Below are positions 9,080-17,753 of a DNA stretch of 64,000 nt, one piece after another (the stretch's first letter is position 1; every line of letters starts with the position of its first letter). The translations under genes and the position numbers were made by a program. The notes below the pieces were generated by a model. The model saw nothing but the letters and a program-made list of their open reading frames with translations. It was not told where the DNA came from and searched no databases. This DNA is from Vibrio hannami (lineage in GTDB: Bacteria > Pseudomonadota > Gammaproteobacteria > Enterobacterales > Vibrionaceae). The stretch is from positions 744,001-808,000 of the forward strand of contig NZ_JARQZP010000007.1 of assembly GCF_029589055.1 (NCBI RefSeq). Direction: 5' to 3'.

Positions 9080-9733
9080 ATGAATTTACGTATGGACTTT
9101 CAAGTTAGAGTGGCAGTAGATACCGAACAGCAAGAATGGACTCCCAGTCCACTTGCGGGTGTCTGGCGAAAACCTCTTGAAAGAGAAGCGGCAGAATCAG
9201 GTCATACAACCAGCATTGTTCGCTATGACCCGAACTCGAAATTTTCTTCTCATCTGCATCCATTGGGAGAAGAGATTTTTGTATTAGATGGAGTATTCTC
9301 AGATGAAACAGGGGACTTTCCTTCAGGAACCTATATCCGCAATCCACCAGGAAGTCGCCACGCTCCGTTTAGCAACGCCGGCTGTACTATCTTCGTCAAA
9401 TTGAACCAGTTCAACGAGTTGGATCTTGAGCAAAAGCGAATAACGACAACCGAACTTGAGTGGCTTCCGGGAAACGGGAATCTACAAGTGATGCCGCTTC
9501 ATAATTATGAAGGTGAACATGTTGCGTTAGTTAAATGGCCGAGAGGGGAGAAGTTCCAATCACATGCTCATTTTGGTGGGGAAGAAATTCTGGTGCTCTC
9601 TGGTGAACTTAAAGATGAATACGGATCTTATCCCGTAGGTACCTGGCTACGTAGCCCTCATATGAGTAGGCATCTTCCCTATGTCGATGACGAGACCATT
9701 ATTCTTGTTAAAACCGGTCATTTACCAATATAA
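9080..9733 (+). CDS. Double-cupin protein, ChrR-like (cupin_7)
   Basis: About 217 residues made of two cupin repeats. The first carries HLHPLGEEIFVLDG with a later H in SRHAPF; the second carries HAHFGGEEILVLSG with a later H in SRHLPY, so both sites have the His/His/Glu/His pattern of a metal-binding cupin. This resembles the C-terminal cupin of ChrR-type anti-sigma factors, but the zinc-binding anti-sigma domain is absent, so it is probably a stand-alone metal-binding protein or enzyme. The start at 9080 (MNLRMDFQVR) is preferred over the ATG at 9050 because GGGAGAG lies upstream; spacing is slightly long. It converges on the TRAP operon. Confidence 0.8.
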   Translation: MNLRMDFQVRVAVDTEQQEWTPSPLAGVWRKPLEREAAESGHTTSIVRYDPNSKFSSHLHPLGEEIFVLDGVFSDETGDFPSGTYIRNPPGSRHAPFSNAGCTIFVKLNQFNELDLEQKRITTTELEWLPGNGNLQVMPLHNYEGEHVALVKWPRGEKFQSHAHFGGEEILVLSGELKDEYGSYPVGTWLRSPHMSRHLPYVDDETIILVKTGHLPI

Positions 9734-9763
9734 AAAATAGCTTTGGGTCGGAACCCAAAGCTA
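9732..9763 (-). terminator. Intrinsic terminator of the TRAP operon
   Basis: TAGCTTTGGGT (9738-9748) and ACCCAAAGCTA (9753-9763) form a perfect 11-bp stem with a 4-base loop. On the minus strand it is followed by six T, as expected for the end of the dctPQM transcript. On the plus strand it lies just after the cupin stop but lacks a T tract. Confidence 0.8.
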
Positions 9764-9825
9764 AAGTACATCACTATGAACCTCATATGAGAAATGAAAC
9801 GAAGGTAAACCATAGATAACAGACG

Positions 9826-11124
9826 CTAGTACATCATTTCCGGCAACAGTAGAGCAATTGCCGGAAACAGTACTATTAGCGCTAGCCTTAGCATATCTGC
9901 TACCCAGAACGGGAATATGCCCTTAAATATGGTGCCGGTACTGATGTCTTTTACTAGCCCGGAAAGTACAAATACGTTCAATCCGACAGGTGGTGTAATC
10001 AGGCTGATTTCTGTTACTACCACAACAACAATACCAAACCAGATTGGGTCAAAACCAAGTGACACCACAACCGGGAAGAAGATTGGCACTGTAAGTAGCA
10101 TCATCGACATACTCTCAAACACACAGCCGAGAACAATATAAATCAGCAGTATGATAGCCATCGCCATCATTGGCGATACATCACCAACCTGAATCAGGTC
10201 GATAAGGGCGCTAGGTAAACCAGCCCGGTTAACGAAGTTAGATAGAATCAATGCACAAATGACAACAGCAAACAGAGACGCAGACGTTTTTGCTGTATCA
10301 ACCAGAATGTCTCGCAGAACGTCATAGGTCAGTTTTCTTCTGTAGAGTGCTAAGAAAAATGCGCCTGTTGCACCAATACCAGCAGCTTCTGTAGGTGTAA
10401 ATATGCCGGCATAGATCCCGCCCATCACAAGCGTAAACAACAGTAGTGTAGACAGAATACCTTTCAGTGCAACAAAGCGCTCTCCCCAGCTTGTTTTTTC
10501 ACCTGGAGGTGCCTGATCTGGAGTGCGGAATACAACCCAACGAACCGCAAGCAGGTAAAGGCCAATTCCCATCAGGCCGGGTAAAAAGCCTGCGGCAAAA
10601 AGTTCACGAATACTACTTTCAGTAAGCAGGCCATAAATCACCAGCATGACGCTAGGTGGAATGAGAATACCTAGGGTACCACCAGCTGCGATAGAAGCTG
10701 CAGCCAGGCCATCGGAGTAACCATATTTACGCATCGGTGGCATGGCGACCTTAGACATGGTTGCCGATGTCGCCAGGCTAGAACCACAGATAGCAGAGAA
10801 GCCACCACACGCCAAAATGGTCGACATGGACAGACCGCCACGACGATGCCCGACAAAAGCGTTACAGGCGCGGTATAATTCGCTGGATAACCCTGACTTG
10901 GTAACAAAGTTGCCCATAAGAATGAACAGTGGAATAACCGATAAACCGTAGTCCTGGCCTGTGTCTATAATGCGTCTTGCTGCCATTGACATCGCAGCAG
11001 TCCAGTTATAGTCGTTGATATACCAGAAGCCTATAAAGCCAACCACACCCATAGCAAAGGCGAGGGGAAGCCTTAAGAAAACCATGATAATAAGAGCGGT
11101 AAAACCGATAATGGATTCAATCAT
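9826..11124 (-). CDS. TRAP transporter large permease subunit (DctM type)
   Basis: About 432 residues and a dozen hydrophobic segments, the large membrane subunit of a tripartite ATP-independent periplasmic transporter that couples Na+ or H+ to uptake. Family hallmarks: GFSAICGSSLATSATMSKVA and GGTLGILIPPSVMLVIYG, each near a re-entrant helix, and FTPTEAAGIGATGA. Its start overlaps the dctQ stop by four bases, and it is last in a dctP-dctQ-dctM operon ended by the hairpin at 9732-9763. Position in the HPA cluster and the shared operator before dctP suggest an aromatic acid such as HPA as substrate; that is inference. Confidence 0.92.
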   Translation of the reverse strand: MIESIIGFTALIIMVFLRLPLAFAMGVVGFIGFWYINDYNWTAAMSMAARRIIDTGQDYGLSVIPLFILMGNFVTKSGLSSELYRACNAFVGHRRGGLSMSTILACGGFSAICGSSLATSATMSKVAMPPMRKYGYSDGLAAASIAAGGTLGILIPPSVMLVIYGLLTESSIRELFAAGFLPGLMGIGLYLLAVRWVVFRTPDQAPPGEKTSWGERFVALKGILSTLLLFTLVMGGIYAGIFTPTEAAGIGATGAFFLALYRRKLTYDVLRDILVDTAKTSASLFAVVICALILSNFVNRAGLPSALIDLIQVGDVSPMMAMAIILLIYIVLGCVFESMSMMLLTVPIFFPVVVSLGFDPIWFGIVVVVVTEISLITPPVGLNVFVLSGLVKDISTGTIFKGIFPFWVADMLRLALIVLFPAIALLLPEMMY

Positions 11125-11645
11125 TTGCTACTTCCCTCGGAAACTGTTGGCGCAGTTTTAAAGAATGACATCTTAGAAACGTATATCACTGCGTTCAGAA
11201 GCGTCAGTACGCCACCTACAAATCCTGTTATTGAAATCAGATATGTGACATATCCAAGTGGGATTTCCAGTATTTCTGATACTTCTTCATATTCCAGAGA
11301 GCGGCCAGCCAGTTTCCAGTTGGTCAAAGCAACCAGTACCAGCGACACAGAGCAGATTAAGTTGATTACCGCTTGACGCAGATCTATCCATTTATCCGGG
11401 AAGTAAGCATCAAGCAGGTCGACGCAGATATTTTCTTCTTTCCACGATACTAATGGGAAAGCCATAAATACCATGACAGCGAGCAGAACCTCTATCATCT
11501 CTGTCGAGCCATCTATCGGTGAATTAAAAAAGTATCGCCCGAAAACATCGACAAATGTAATAGCCATCATAAGAAATAAGCTGATAGCAGCGAGGGTTTC
11601 TAACCCTCGCTTTACAGCTACCGAAACATTTTCAGCGACTGTCAT
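11121..11645 (-). CDS. TRAP transporter small permease subunit (DctQ type)
   Basis: 174 residues with four hydrophobic segments, typical of the small integral subunit that scaffolds DctM. The segment FVDVFGRYFFNSPIDGSTEM carries the family pattern at the first helix-loop boundary. It starts three bases after the dctP stop and overlaps dctM by four bases, so translation is probably coupled across the operon. Confidence 0.9.
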   Translation of the reverse strand: MTVAENVSVAVKRGLETLAAISLFLMMAITFVDVFGRYFFNSPIDGSTEMIEVLLAVMVFMAFPLVSWKEENICVDLLDAYFPDKWIDLRQAVINLICSVSLVLVALTNWKLAGRSLEYEEVSEILEIPLGYVTYLISITGFVGGVLTLLNAVIYVSKMSFFKTAPTVSEGSSK

Positions 11646-11648
11646 AAT

Positions 11649-12674
11649 TTACAACCCTTTCGTTAGTTGCTCGTTGTAGTATTCGAATGCAGTAGGACCA
11701 TCCACCTTGCGCTTTTTCGCTGTTTTGTACCAGTTATCAATCAGGCTCTGACTTTTCGCTTTCACTTCAGAAATCAGCTCTGGAGAGGCATTGGTAAAGG
11801 TGTGACCATTTGCGACAGCTTTGTCGTAAGCGGCTTTATCGTAGTCGTCCATCATTTTGCCGAACAGACGAGACAATTTTTCACCGGACACTGCCATAAT
11901 GGCTGCTTGATCTTCTTTCGATACGCCACGCAGAGCATCGCGATTCATTACGATAGCAAAGCTGCCACGGTACAGACCACCTGGGAACATCAACGTATTA
12001 TTCGTTACTTCTGCCAGACGGAAGCTGCTCAGAGATTCAACTGGAAGGTAGGTACCTTCCACTACACCTTGTGAGATAGACTCATACACTTTAGGGGTTG
12101 GGATAAAGACAGGGGTTACTTCCATCTCTTTTGCGATGGTTGAGATAACGCCGCCGCCAACACGGATTTTTTTACCTTTAGCATCACCAAGTGAAGTCAC
12201 TTTCTCTTTAGTGATTAGCTGACCAGGGCCATGTACACCCAATGCCAGAACTTCTACACCACGGTGCTCTTTGCCGTTTTTCAGGTACTTTTCGTAAGTG
12301 TTCCAGTACGCTTTGGATGCCAGTTCAGAGCTTACACCCTCTTTAAATGTTGGGATTTCTGGCATCTGTGTTAGTTTAAAGCGACCTGCCTTGTGGCCGT
12401 GGAAAATCCAGGTAACGTCACCGATACCATCGGTTACAACGTCAATTTGAGATTGAGGTGGTGCCAAATCGTATTCAATCTTGACGGTTACACGACCTTC
12501 CGTTGCTTCTTCTACCCATTCGCCCCATGTCGGCCATACTACTTTGTTGATACCGTGGTTTGGTGACGCCCATGAGCTGATTTTCAGAACTTTTTCTGGT
12601 GCAGCGTTTGCACTCATTGCTGCAAGAGCCAGTAGTCCGGTACTTGCTAGTCGTGTGATCTTTGATTTAATCAT
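11649..12674 (-). CDS. TRAP transporter substrate-binding protein (DctP type)
   Basis: 341 residues. Residues 1-24 form a signal peptide ending ANA; the rest is a DctP-fold periplasmic binding protein. The family Arg that binds the substrate carboxylate is probably in GKKIRVGGG (~175), and VVEGTYLPVESLSSFRL is the second conserved block. It is first in the TRAP operon. Two copies of the HPA-cluster operator lie 80-155 bases upstream, so expression is probably tied to aromatic catabolism. In E. coli the equivalent importer is the MFS protein HpaX, so a TRAP system here would be an alternative uptake solution. Confidence 0.92.
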   Translation of the reverse strand: MIKSKITRLASTGLLALAAMSANAAPEKVLKISSWASPNHGINKVVWPTWGEWVEEATEGRVTVKIEYDLAPPQSQIDVVTDGIGDVTWIFHGHKAGRFKLTQMPEIPTFKEGVSSELASKAYWNTYEKYLKNGKEHRGVEVLALGVHGPGQLITKEKVTSLGDAKGKKIRVGGGVISTIAKEMEVTPVFIPTPKVYESISQGVVEGTYLPVESLSSFRLAEVTNNTLMFPGGLYRGSFAIVMNRDALRGVSKEDQAAIMAVSGEKLSRLFGKMMDDYDKAAYDKAVANGHTFTNASPELISEVKAKSQSLIDNWYKTAKKRKVDGPTAFEYYNEQLTKGL

Positions 12675-12752
12675 GACACATCCTTGTATATAGGGTTGTT
12701 TATGTTTAAGGCTGACTTATTTTTATGTGTTGTTTTTATCTGTTACGTTAAT

Positions 12753-12805
12753 TCAATAACATGTTAACAATTTAGCAAATTTAAATTAGTTAATATGTTA
12801 ATTAG
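12753..12805. promoter_or_regulatory. Two operator-like sites upstream of the TRAP operon
   Basis: ATTAGTTAATATGTTAATTAG (12785-12805; first 18 bases identical to the copy at 14223-14240) and, on the other strand, AAATTGTTAACATGTTATTG (12754-12773). Both fit the element shared with hpaH and the hydroxylase gene and lie in the 241-base dctP upstream region. Confidence 0.65.
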
Positions 12806-12915
12806 ATCAAGTTTGCCCAATTTCTCTTCAGTTTATCGCTTAGACTTTGGTCTTATTTATTTCATCACTAAATAAGACAGGCACTCAGCTATAATTTCCT
12901 GAGTGCCAAAGATAT

Positions 12916-14085
12916 TTAAACCATCGTTGGATCCGGTTCCAGCCCCATGATTTCGCGGCCAAGAATCTGCTTACATACATCGTAATCAGTGTAGGCATGT
13001 GCTCCTGTCATGTGTGAATCGCGGAACAGGCGTTGGCCTTCGTTGTCCAGGAACCAGCTTTGTCCACCCATTGCATCGAACAGGCGATCAACGGATTCGA
13101 TACACATTTTCACTGCGTATGCCTGATTGGTGCGCCAGTACGCTAGCGTTTCGCGGGTAGGGTATTCTTTTCGTTCACCGTGTTCTTTATGATCTTCCCA
13201 GGTTTTTTCCAACATAGCTCGAGCAGCAAACACCTGGTGAGTTGATTCTGCCAGGCGCATAAGTGCAGGCGTTGAAGCACCTACGTTAGCACCGGTATAG
13301 GCACGAACTCGGTTCTGTTGTTTCTCTTTGAATACTTCAAGCATACGCTCTGCGATACCAAGGCTGATTGCTGCGAAACCACAGGCGAAGTATGGACGAT
13401 AAGGGGTATAGAAGATGTCACTGTCCGGGTATAGCCCGAAGCCTGCAGATTTACCTTCCATCATGCCTTTCGCGGTTTCAATGCGATGTTCCGGGATAAA
13501 CACATCTTTTAGTACAAGCGTTTTTGTACCGGAAGACTTCATACCAGCGGCATACCAGTCATCAATAATTGTGTATTCGCTTCTTGGTACCACGCCAAAG
13601 CAGTAGACTTTGTTTCCTTCGCTGTCCATGCGGTTGAAGCCGAGGATTGCCCAGTCTGCGTGGTCACATCCGCTACTCCAGCGCATGTCGCCGTTGAAGA
13701 TAACACCGCCTTCGGTCTCTTCTGTTTTACCGAAAGGTGCGATACTGCTGCTTGCTGTTGCATCTGGATTATCTCCCCAAAACTCTTCCTGTGCTTTTTC
13801 AGAGAACATAGCCATCTGATGGCTGTGTGTTGCTAAAAGGCTTCCGCCCCATGCTGTACCGCCACATGCACCGGCAAGTGCTGCTACGCAGTCGGTAAAT
13901 TCTGGTAATGAGATTTCAAGACCACCGTACTTCTTTGGCTGGAAAGCACGGAAGAACTTAATTTCACGTAGCAGACGAATGCTCTCTTCTGGTGGCGTAC
14001 GCAGTTGTTCCGCTTCCGCAGCATTTTCTGCAATTTTTGGTAGGACTTCCTGAAGTTTTTCTAGTAGTGGATTCGCTCGTTTCAT
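12916..14085 (-). CDS. 4-hydroxyphenylacetate 3-hydroxylase, oxygenase component (acyl-CoA dehydrogenase fold)
   Basis: About 389 residues, group D two-component flavin monooxygenase with the acyl-CoA dehydrogenase fold, like the C2 oxygenase of Acinetobacter p-hydroxyphenylacetate hydroxylase and HsaA. N-terminal helical domain (LREIKFFRAFQPKKYGG), central beta domain (GDMRWSSGCDHADWAILGF), C-terminal helical bundle with MGGQSWF and a late HAYTDYDV. It should hydroxylate HPA to homoprotocatechuate with reduced flavin from HpaC. Start at the ATG 14085 (AAGGAAG six bases upstream), two codons inside the longest frame. It is divergent from hpaA with two operator copies between. HPA as substrate rests on the neighbours; other 4-hydroxyaryl acids are possible. 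Confidence 0.85.
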   Translation of the reverse strand: MKRANPLLEKLQEVLPKIAENAAEAEQLRTPPEESIRLLREIKFFRAFQPKKYGGLEISLPEFTDCVAALAGACGGTAWGGSLLATHSHQMAMFSEKAQEEFWGDNPDATASSSIAPFGKTEETEGGVIFNGDMRWSSGCDHADWAILGFNRMDSEGNKVYCFGVVPRSEYTIIDDWYAAGMKSSGTKTLVLKDVFIPEHRIETAKGMMEGKSAGFGLYPDSDIFYTPYRPYFACGFAAISLGIAERMLEVFKEKQQNRVRAYTGANVGASTPALMRLAESTHQVFAARAMLEKTWEDHKEHGERKEYPTRETLAYWRTNQAYAVKMCIESVDRLFDAMGGQSWFLDNEGQRLFRDSHMTGAHAYTDYDVCKQILGREIMGLEPDPTMV

Positions 14086-14155
14086 TGTCACTTCCTTTTA
14101 ATCAAGAACCCGCACTTGGCTGATGTTTATGTAGGGTATTGTGTGTTCTTGGATG

Positions 14156-14240
14156 TTATTATCATGTTAACTAATCGTTGTTTAAATGGATTAACCGCGA
14201 TAACAATTGCACTTTTCGTAGAATTAGTTAATATGTTAAT
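14156..14240. promoter_or_regulatory. Two operator-like sites in the hydroxylase/hpaA intergenic region
   Basis: AATTAGTTAATATGTTAAT (14222-14240) and, on the minus strand, ATTAGTTAACATGATAATAA (14156-14175). They sit between the divergent hydroxylase and hpaA genes, where the first could control hpaA and the second the hydroxylase. Confidence 0.65.
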
Positions 14241-14312
14241 AGAATTGAGCGTTAAATGTGACGCAGTGCATGATTAAGGCGTTAACTGGTAGAAATATAA
14301 AGGGAGTAAGCT

Positions 14313-15224
14313 GTGGCAGGGACGATACCCAATATAAATATCGGTAAGGTATACGATCAAAAATACGAGAATGCTGAGCTGCATTTCGAGCACTTGGACA
14401 ATTTGGCGGATTTCTTCGGACGTAATATGCCGGTCCATTATCATGATCGTTTTTATCAGATGCATGTGATCCTAAGTGGCACGACCCATGTTCACCTGGA
14501 TGATAAGCATTATACTAATGAAGGCATCACGCTCTTCTTTACTCCTCCCGCCGTTCCCCATTCATTTGTCACAGAATCCAGCTCTCACGGTTTTGTCCTG
14601 ACCATGCAGCAGCAACTGGTCTGGCGTTTACTCGAAATGGACAGTGGCCTGAATAGTATGATGGTGGATCAGATGGGCGCGTTTTGTACCAATGTGCCGG
14701 AAGATAACCCGGTACTCAGGCTGTTGGTGTTGCTGCGTGATGAGTTGGATAACGCAGGAATTATGAAAGAGCGAGCGACTCAATCTTTGCTACAGCTTAT
14801 TCTTATTGAAGTGATGAGGCTGGAAAACCGTAACCATACGGATGCCAACAAACGGAGCGTTGATGTGAGTGTTTTTCATAATTTTAACCACCTCGTAGAA
14901 TCTCATTATCGGGAACACTGGCCTCTCAATGATTACGCTGAGAGAATGGGTGTTTCGGTCTCTCGCCTGAATGATATCTGTCGCAGAGTCAGCGGGTTGT
15001 CGTCGAAAAAAGTCATCATCGACCGTTTAATGCAGGAAGCGAGGCGATCACTACAGTTTACTTCTCTTAGTATTTCAGAAATTGGCTACGATCTTGGGTT
15101 CAGAGATCCTGCTTATTTCGCACGATTTTTTAAGAAGTACTCCGATATTACGGCCTCGGAATACCGAAATCAGGTACAGAGTGTTGCCCCAACTGTTTCT
15201 GATTCAGATATCGAACAACAATAA
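14313..15224 (+). CDS. hpaA: AraC-family activator HpaA of 4-hydroxyphenylacetate catabolism
   Basis: 303 residues. N-terminal cupin-like ligand domain (HYHDRFYQMHVILSG, FFTPPAVPHSF; ~1-140), C-terminal double helix-turn-helix AraC domain (~200-290: MGVSVSRLNDICRRVSG and IGYDLGFRDPAYFARFFKK). The N-terminal motifs and overall length match E. coli HpaA, which activates the HPA hydroxylase operon when HPA is bound. Start is a GTG with GGGAG six bases upstream. It is divergent from the hydroxylase gene and followed 53 bases later by hpaR on the same strand, so the two regulators may be cotranscribed. Confidence 0.92.
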   Translation: MAGTIPNINIGKVYDQKYENAELHFEHLDNLADFFGRNMPVHYHDRFYQMHVILSGTTHVHLDDKHYTNEGITLFFTPPAVPHSFVTESSSHGFVLTMQQQLVWRLLEMDSGLNSMMVDQMGAFCTNVPEDNPVLRLLVLLRDELDNAGIMKERATQSLLQLILIEVMRLENRNHTDANKRSVDVSVFHNFNHLVESHYREHWPLNDYAERMGVSVSRLNDICRRVSGLSSKKVIIDRLMQEARRSLQFTSLSISEIGYDLGFRDPAYFARFFKKYSDITASEYRNQVQSVAPTVSDSDIEQQ

Positions 15225-15277
15225 TAACTACAGTTGAACTTTAATATTTTTGACGATTAGGTAAGGAAAAAGATCAA

Positions 15278-15703
15278 ATGAGTGAGTTTAAGGATTCATT
15301 ACCACTACAACTAATAAAAGCCAGGGATGTGGCTTTAGATTATTTCAGGCCGGTACTGTCTGAGTATGAGTTAACCATACAGCAATGGCGAGTGATGCGA
15401 GTGATTCACTCTTATACAGAGATTGATTTTACAAGCTTATCCAAAGAGTGTTGTATCTTAAGTCCAAGCCTGACCGGTATTATTAACCGGCTAGAAAAGC
15501 AGGGTTTTGTCTGCAAAATAAAATCGGAAGAAGATCAGAGACGTGTCAATCTTCGCCTGACTGAACAATCCAACAAGCTTGTCGAAGAGATGAAGATAGA
15601 GATCGATAAACAGTATGCCAAGCTTAAAGAGAAGTACGGTACCGAGAAGTTTAATCAGCTTACGACATTGCTGGATGAGTTAATTCAGATGCGGGAAGAG
15701 TGA
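15278..15703 (+). CDS. hpaR: MarR-family repressor HpaR of homoprotocatechuate catabolism
   Basis: 141 residues with a winged helix. It resembles E. coli HpaR closely in pattern (ARDVALDYFRPVLSEYELT, QQWRVMRVI, CCILSPSLTGIINRLEKQGF, DQRRVNLRLT). HpaR represses the meta-cleavage genes and is relieved by HPA or homoprotocatechuate. It is the best candidate for binding the near-palindromic sites found at the hpaH, hpaC, TRAP and hydroxylase promoters. I see no copy directly before hpaR itself. A terminator hairpin follows. Confidence 0.92.
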   Translation: MSEFKDSLPLQLIKARDVALDYFRPVLSEYELTIQQWRVMRVIHSYTEIDFTSLSKECCILSPSLTGIINRLEKQGFVCKIKSEEDQRRVNLRLTEQSNKLVEEMKIEIDKQYAKLKEKYGTEKFNQLTTLLDELIQMREE

Positions 15704-15728
15704 TTGTTCAGTTTGGTATATAGGGCAT

Positions 15729-15767
15729 ATAGGAGGTGATAAGCATCCGCTTAACATCTCCTATTTT
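15729..15767. terminator. Terminator between hpaR and the serine hydrolase gene
   Basis: ATAGGAGGTG (15729-15738) pairs with CATCTCCTAT (15755-15764) with one G-T pair, and TAAGC/GCTTA extends the stem around the loop ATCC. TTTT follows on the plus strand. It lies between convergent genes. Confidence 0.8.
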
Positions 15768-15795
15768 ATGCTCAGGCTTGTTGAATTTTACTATC

Positions 15796-16909
15796 TCAAA
15801 GTTGTTTAAGAACGCTATCCCAGAAATGTGTCACCACCTGACTTCCTACTGAAGATTCACCGTTGATCAGTAAACCAATACCGATATTGTGCTCTTTGGA
15901 GTATGCGAGTTCAGCTGAAAAACCTTTAACCCAACCACTATGGTAGACGAGCTCCTCCCCCATAGTTAAAGAGTCGCCAACCCAGAGCATAGTCTGCACG
16001 CTTAAGTTTTTTGCGCCAGTACTTGCGGGTCATGTCTCGCTTGGTTTCGATGCGTGGTGTGGTTACCGTTTCGAGAACTTTAGGTGATATCACGGCAGGA
16101 TACCCCCCTAACTGAGCCTTTAGCCACTGGCTTATATCACTGATGCTGGCATTTACTCCGGCCGCTGGAGAGACACGATAGTAGTTTGGTTTAACTTTTC
16201 TCGGATACCAACGATTCTTGCCCCGAACATGAGGTGCGGCTCTGTTGTCATTGTTCAGGTAACCTTGCATCCCCAATGACGCGTCGTTCATTTCTAGCGG
16301 GTCAAAGATTTTCTCCTGCATAAGCTCACTGAAGCCTTTGTTGGTCGATTGCTCCAGTATAGGCTCGATCATGCTGAACATTAGGTTGGTATAGCCATAA
16401 CAGTTGCCGGGCTCACATAAGGGTTCTAGCCTATCAAACATTGGGTAGATTTTATTCAGTGGCTGATTTGCGTTGAGCAGATTGTCATAGACGTTATGAA
16501 CCATACCTGTGGTGTGACTCAACAGGTGTTGTACCTGAAGCTGATTGCTTGCTTCAAGATCTTTATAACGAAACTCAGGCATATATGAGGTTAACGGGGC
16601 ATCCCAGCTTAACTTCTGCTCTTCGACGATTATTGCTGCTAACTCTCCGGAAAAAGTTTTGGAGACGGAAGCGAGCCTGAATACAGTGTTTTTATCAACT
16701 TTTGGGCTGGCACCTTGTTTACGTACACCATAAAAGCTTAATAGTTTTACTTCTTGACCTTGTACAACAACCAATGCACCGCCAGGTACTTTGTTTTTCT
16801 TTAATTGCTTAGAGAAATAGCTATCGAGATCGCGCGTTATAGGAGAGAGTTCTAGGGCCTGGCATGAAAAAGCACTACTAAGAAGTAGCGCTAAGATAAG
16901 ACGAAACAT
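15796..16909 (-). pseudogene. Serine hydrolase / class C beta-lactamase-like protein, frameshifted
   Basis: Secreted or periplasmic serine hydrolase of the AmpC/CubicO superfamily. From the ATG at 16909 there is a signal peptide (MFRLILALLLSSAF), the nucleophile motif SVSK in RLASVSK and the YTN motif in CYGYTN. The frame breaks at a run of five C (15957-15961; G on the coding strand): it reads NYGGGARLP-stop, whereas the next frame continues EELVYHSGWVKGFSAELAY to a normal end at 15796. Removing one G restores the protein, including the HSG that replaces the beta-lactamase KTG motif. The break may be a sequencing error, phase variation or true inactivation. The longest frame reaches 16945 only via TTG. 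Confidence 0.8.
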
Positions 16910-17005
16910 TAATGAAACCGATATAAAATTACTTAACGTTCGCAATTATATCACAATGACGTTATGTGATTTAGCGTCAATTAGCATTGTTTTCAGTCTA
17001 GAACC

Positions 17006-17620
17006 TTAGTGAATACAACTCTGACTAGCTTTCGCATGTTCAACAATAATAAGACTATCAGTCAGTCCTGGCTTTAAGCTAAAGATCCCTGCCTTCATAA
17101 TGGAGGTAAAACGAGCAAATGAAGATTCTATTTGCTCTTCCTTTCCACATGATTTAAGGATTTGAGCTTTAGCCCACAGAAAATCGGGATATTTGAATCC
17201 TGTGTCGATGTGACTTGTTATCTCTTCTTTTACTGGCTCAGATAAAGAGAACTCAGTGTTAGATAGCATTATCTGGTATTTCTCTATCACAGGTTGTGGG
17301 ACGAGCGCTTCAGAGCCTCTGTAGTAGAATGCTCCTGAGATTACAGAGATAACACAGATAGTGGCTCCTGTGATTTTAATTAATGTTTGGATGCTGGCGT
17401 CTTTGAAATAGGCTGGCCAGGTTAAGATACGATAAACTTCAACCACCAATCCAAATCCAGAGTGAAACACCGGCTCTTTGCCTGCACCAAAGTGTTCATC
17501 TTTGAAGAACAGATGCCCAATTTTCACGATCATTCCTAGCAATAAATAGACGAAGACTAACCCAGGGGACAACCAGGCGAAGAACAGTAGTGCTGCAATA
17601 GGCCAAAGTACTTTAATCAT
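17006..17620 (-). CDS. Membrane protein of unknown function
   Basis: About 204 residues. Two N-terminal hydrophobic segments (about 4-32), another near residue 85-105 (ITGATICVISVISGAFYY), then a soluble C-terminal half of ~95 residues predicted to be helical, with two Cys. I do not recognise the family. The ATG at 17620 is chosen because AAGGGA lies seven bases upstream; the frame extends seven codons further to a TTG. Its neighbours, a serine hydrolase and a LysE exporter on the same strand, suggest no function. Confidence 0.65.
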   Translation of the reverse strand: MIKVLWPIAALLFFAWLSPGLVFVYLLLGMIVKIGHLFFKDEHFGAGKEPVFHSGFGLVVEVYRILTWPAYFKDASIQTLIKITGATICVISVISGAFYYRGSEALVPQPVIEKYQIMLSNTEFSLSEPVKEEITSHIDTGFKYPDFLWAKAQILKSCGKEEQIESSFARFTSIMKAGIFSLKPGLTDSLIIVEHAKASQSCIH

Positions 17621-17753
17621 CGGAGTTTCCCTTGTTGTCAAAATTCATCAATTGACATTTAGGTTAATACAAAACCTCTTATTTGTATAATACATATAAA
17701 ATACAAATATTGAATTTGTGAAGTCAGATCGTTTAGGCCGGGAAGATGACTGC

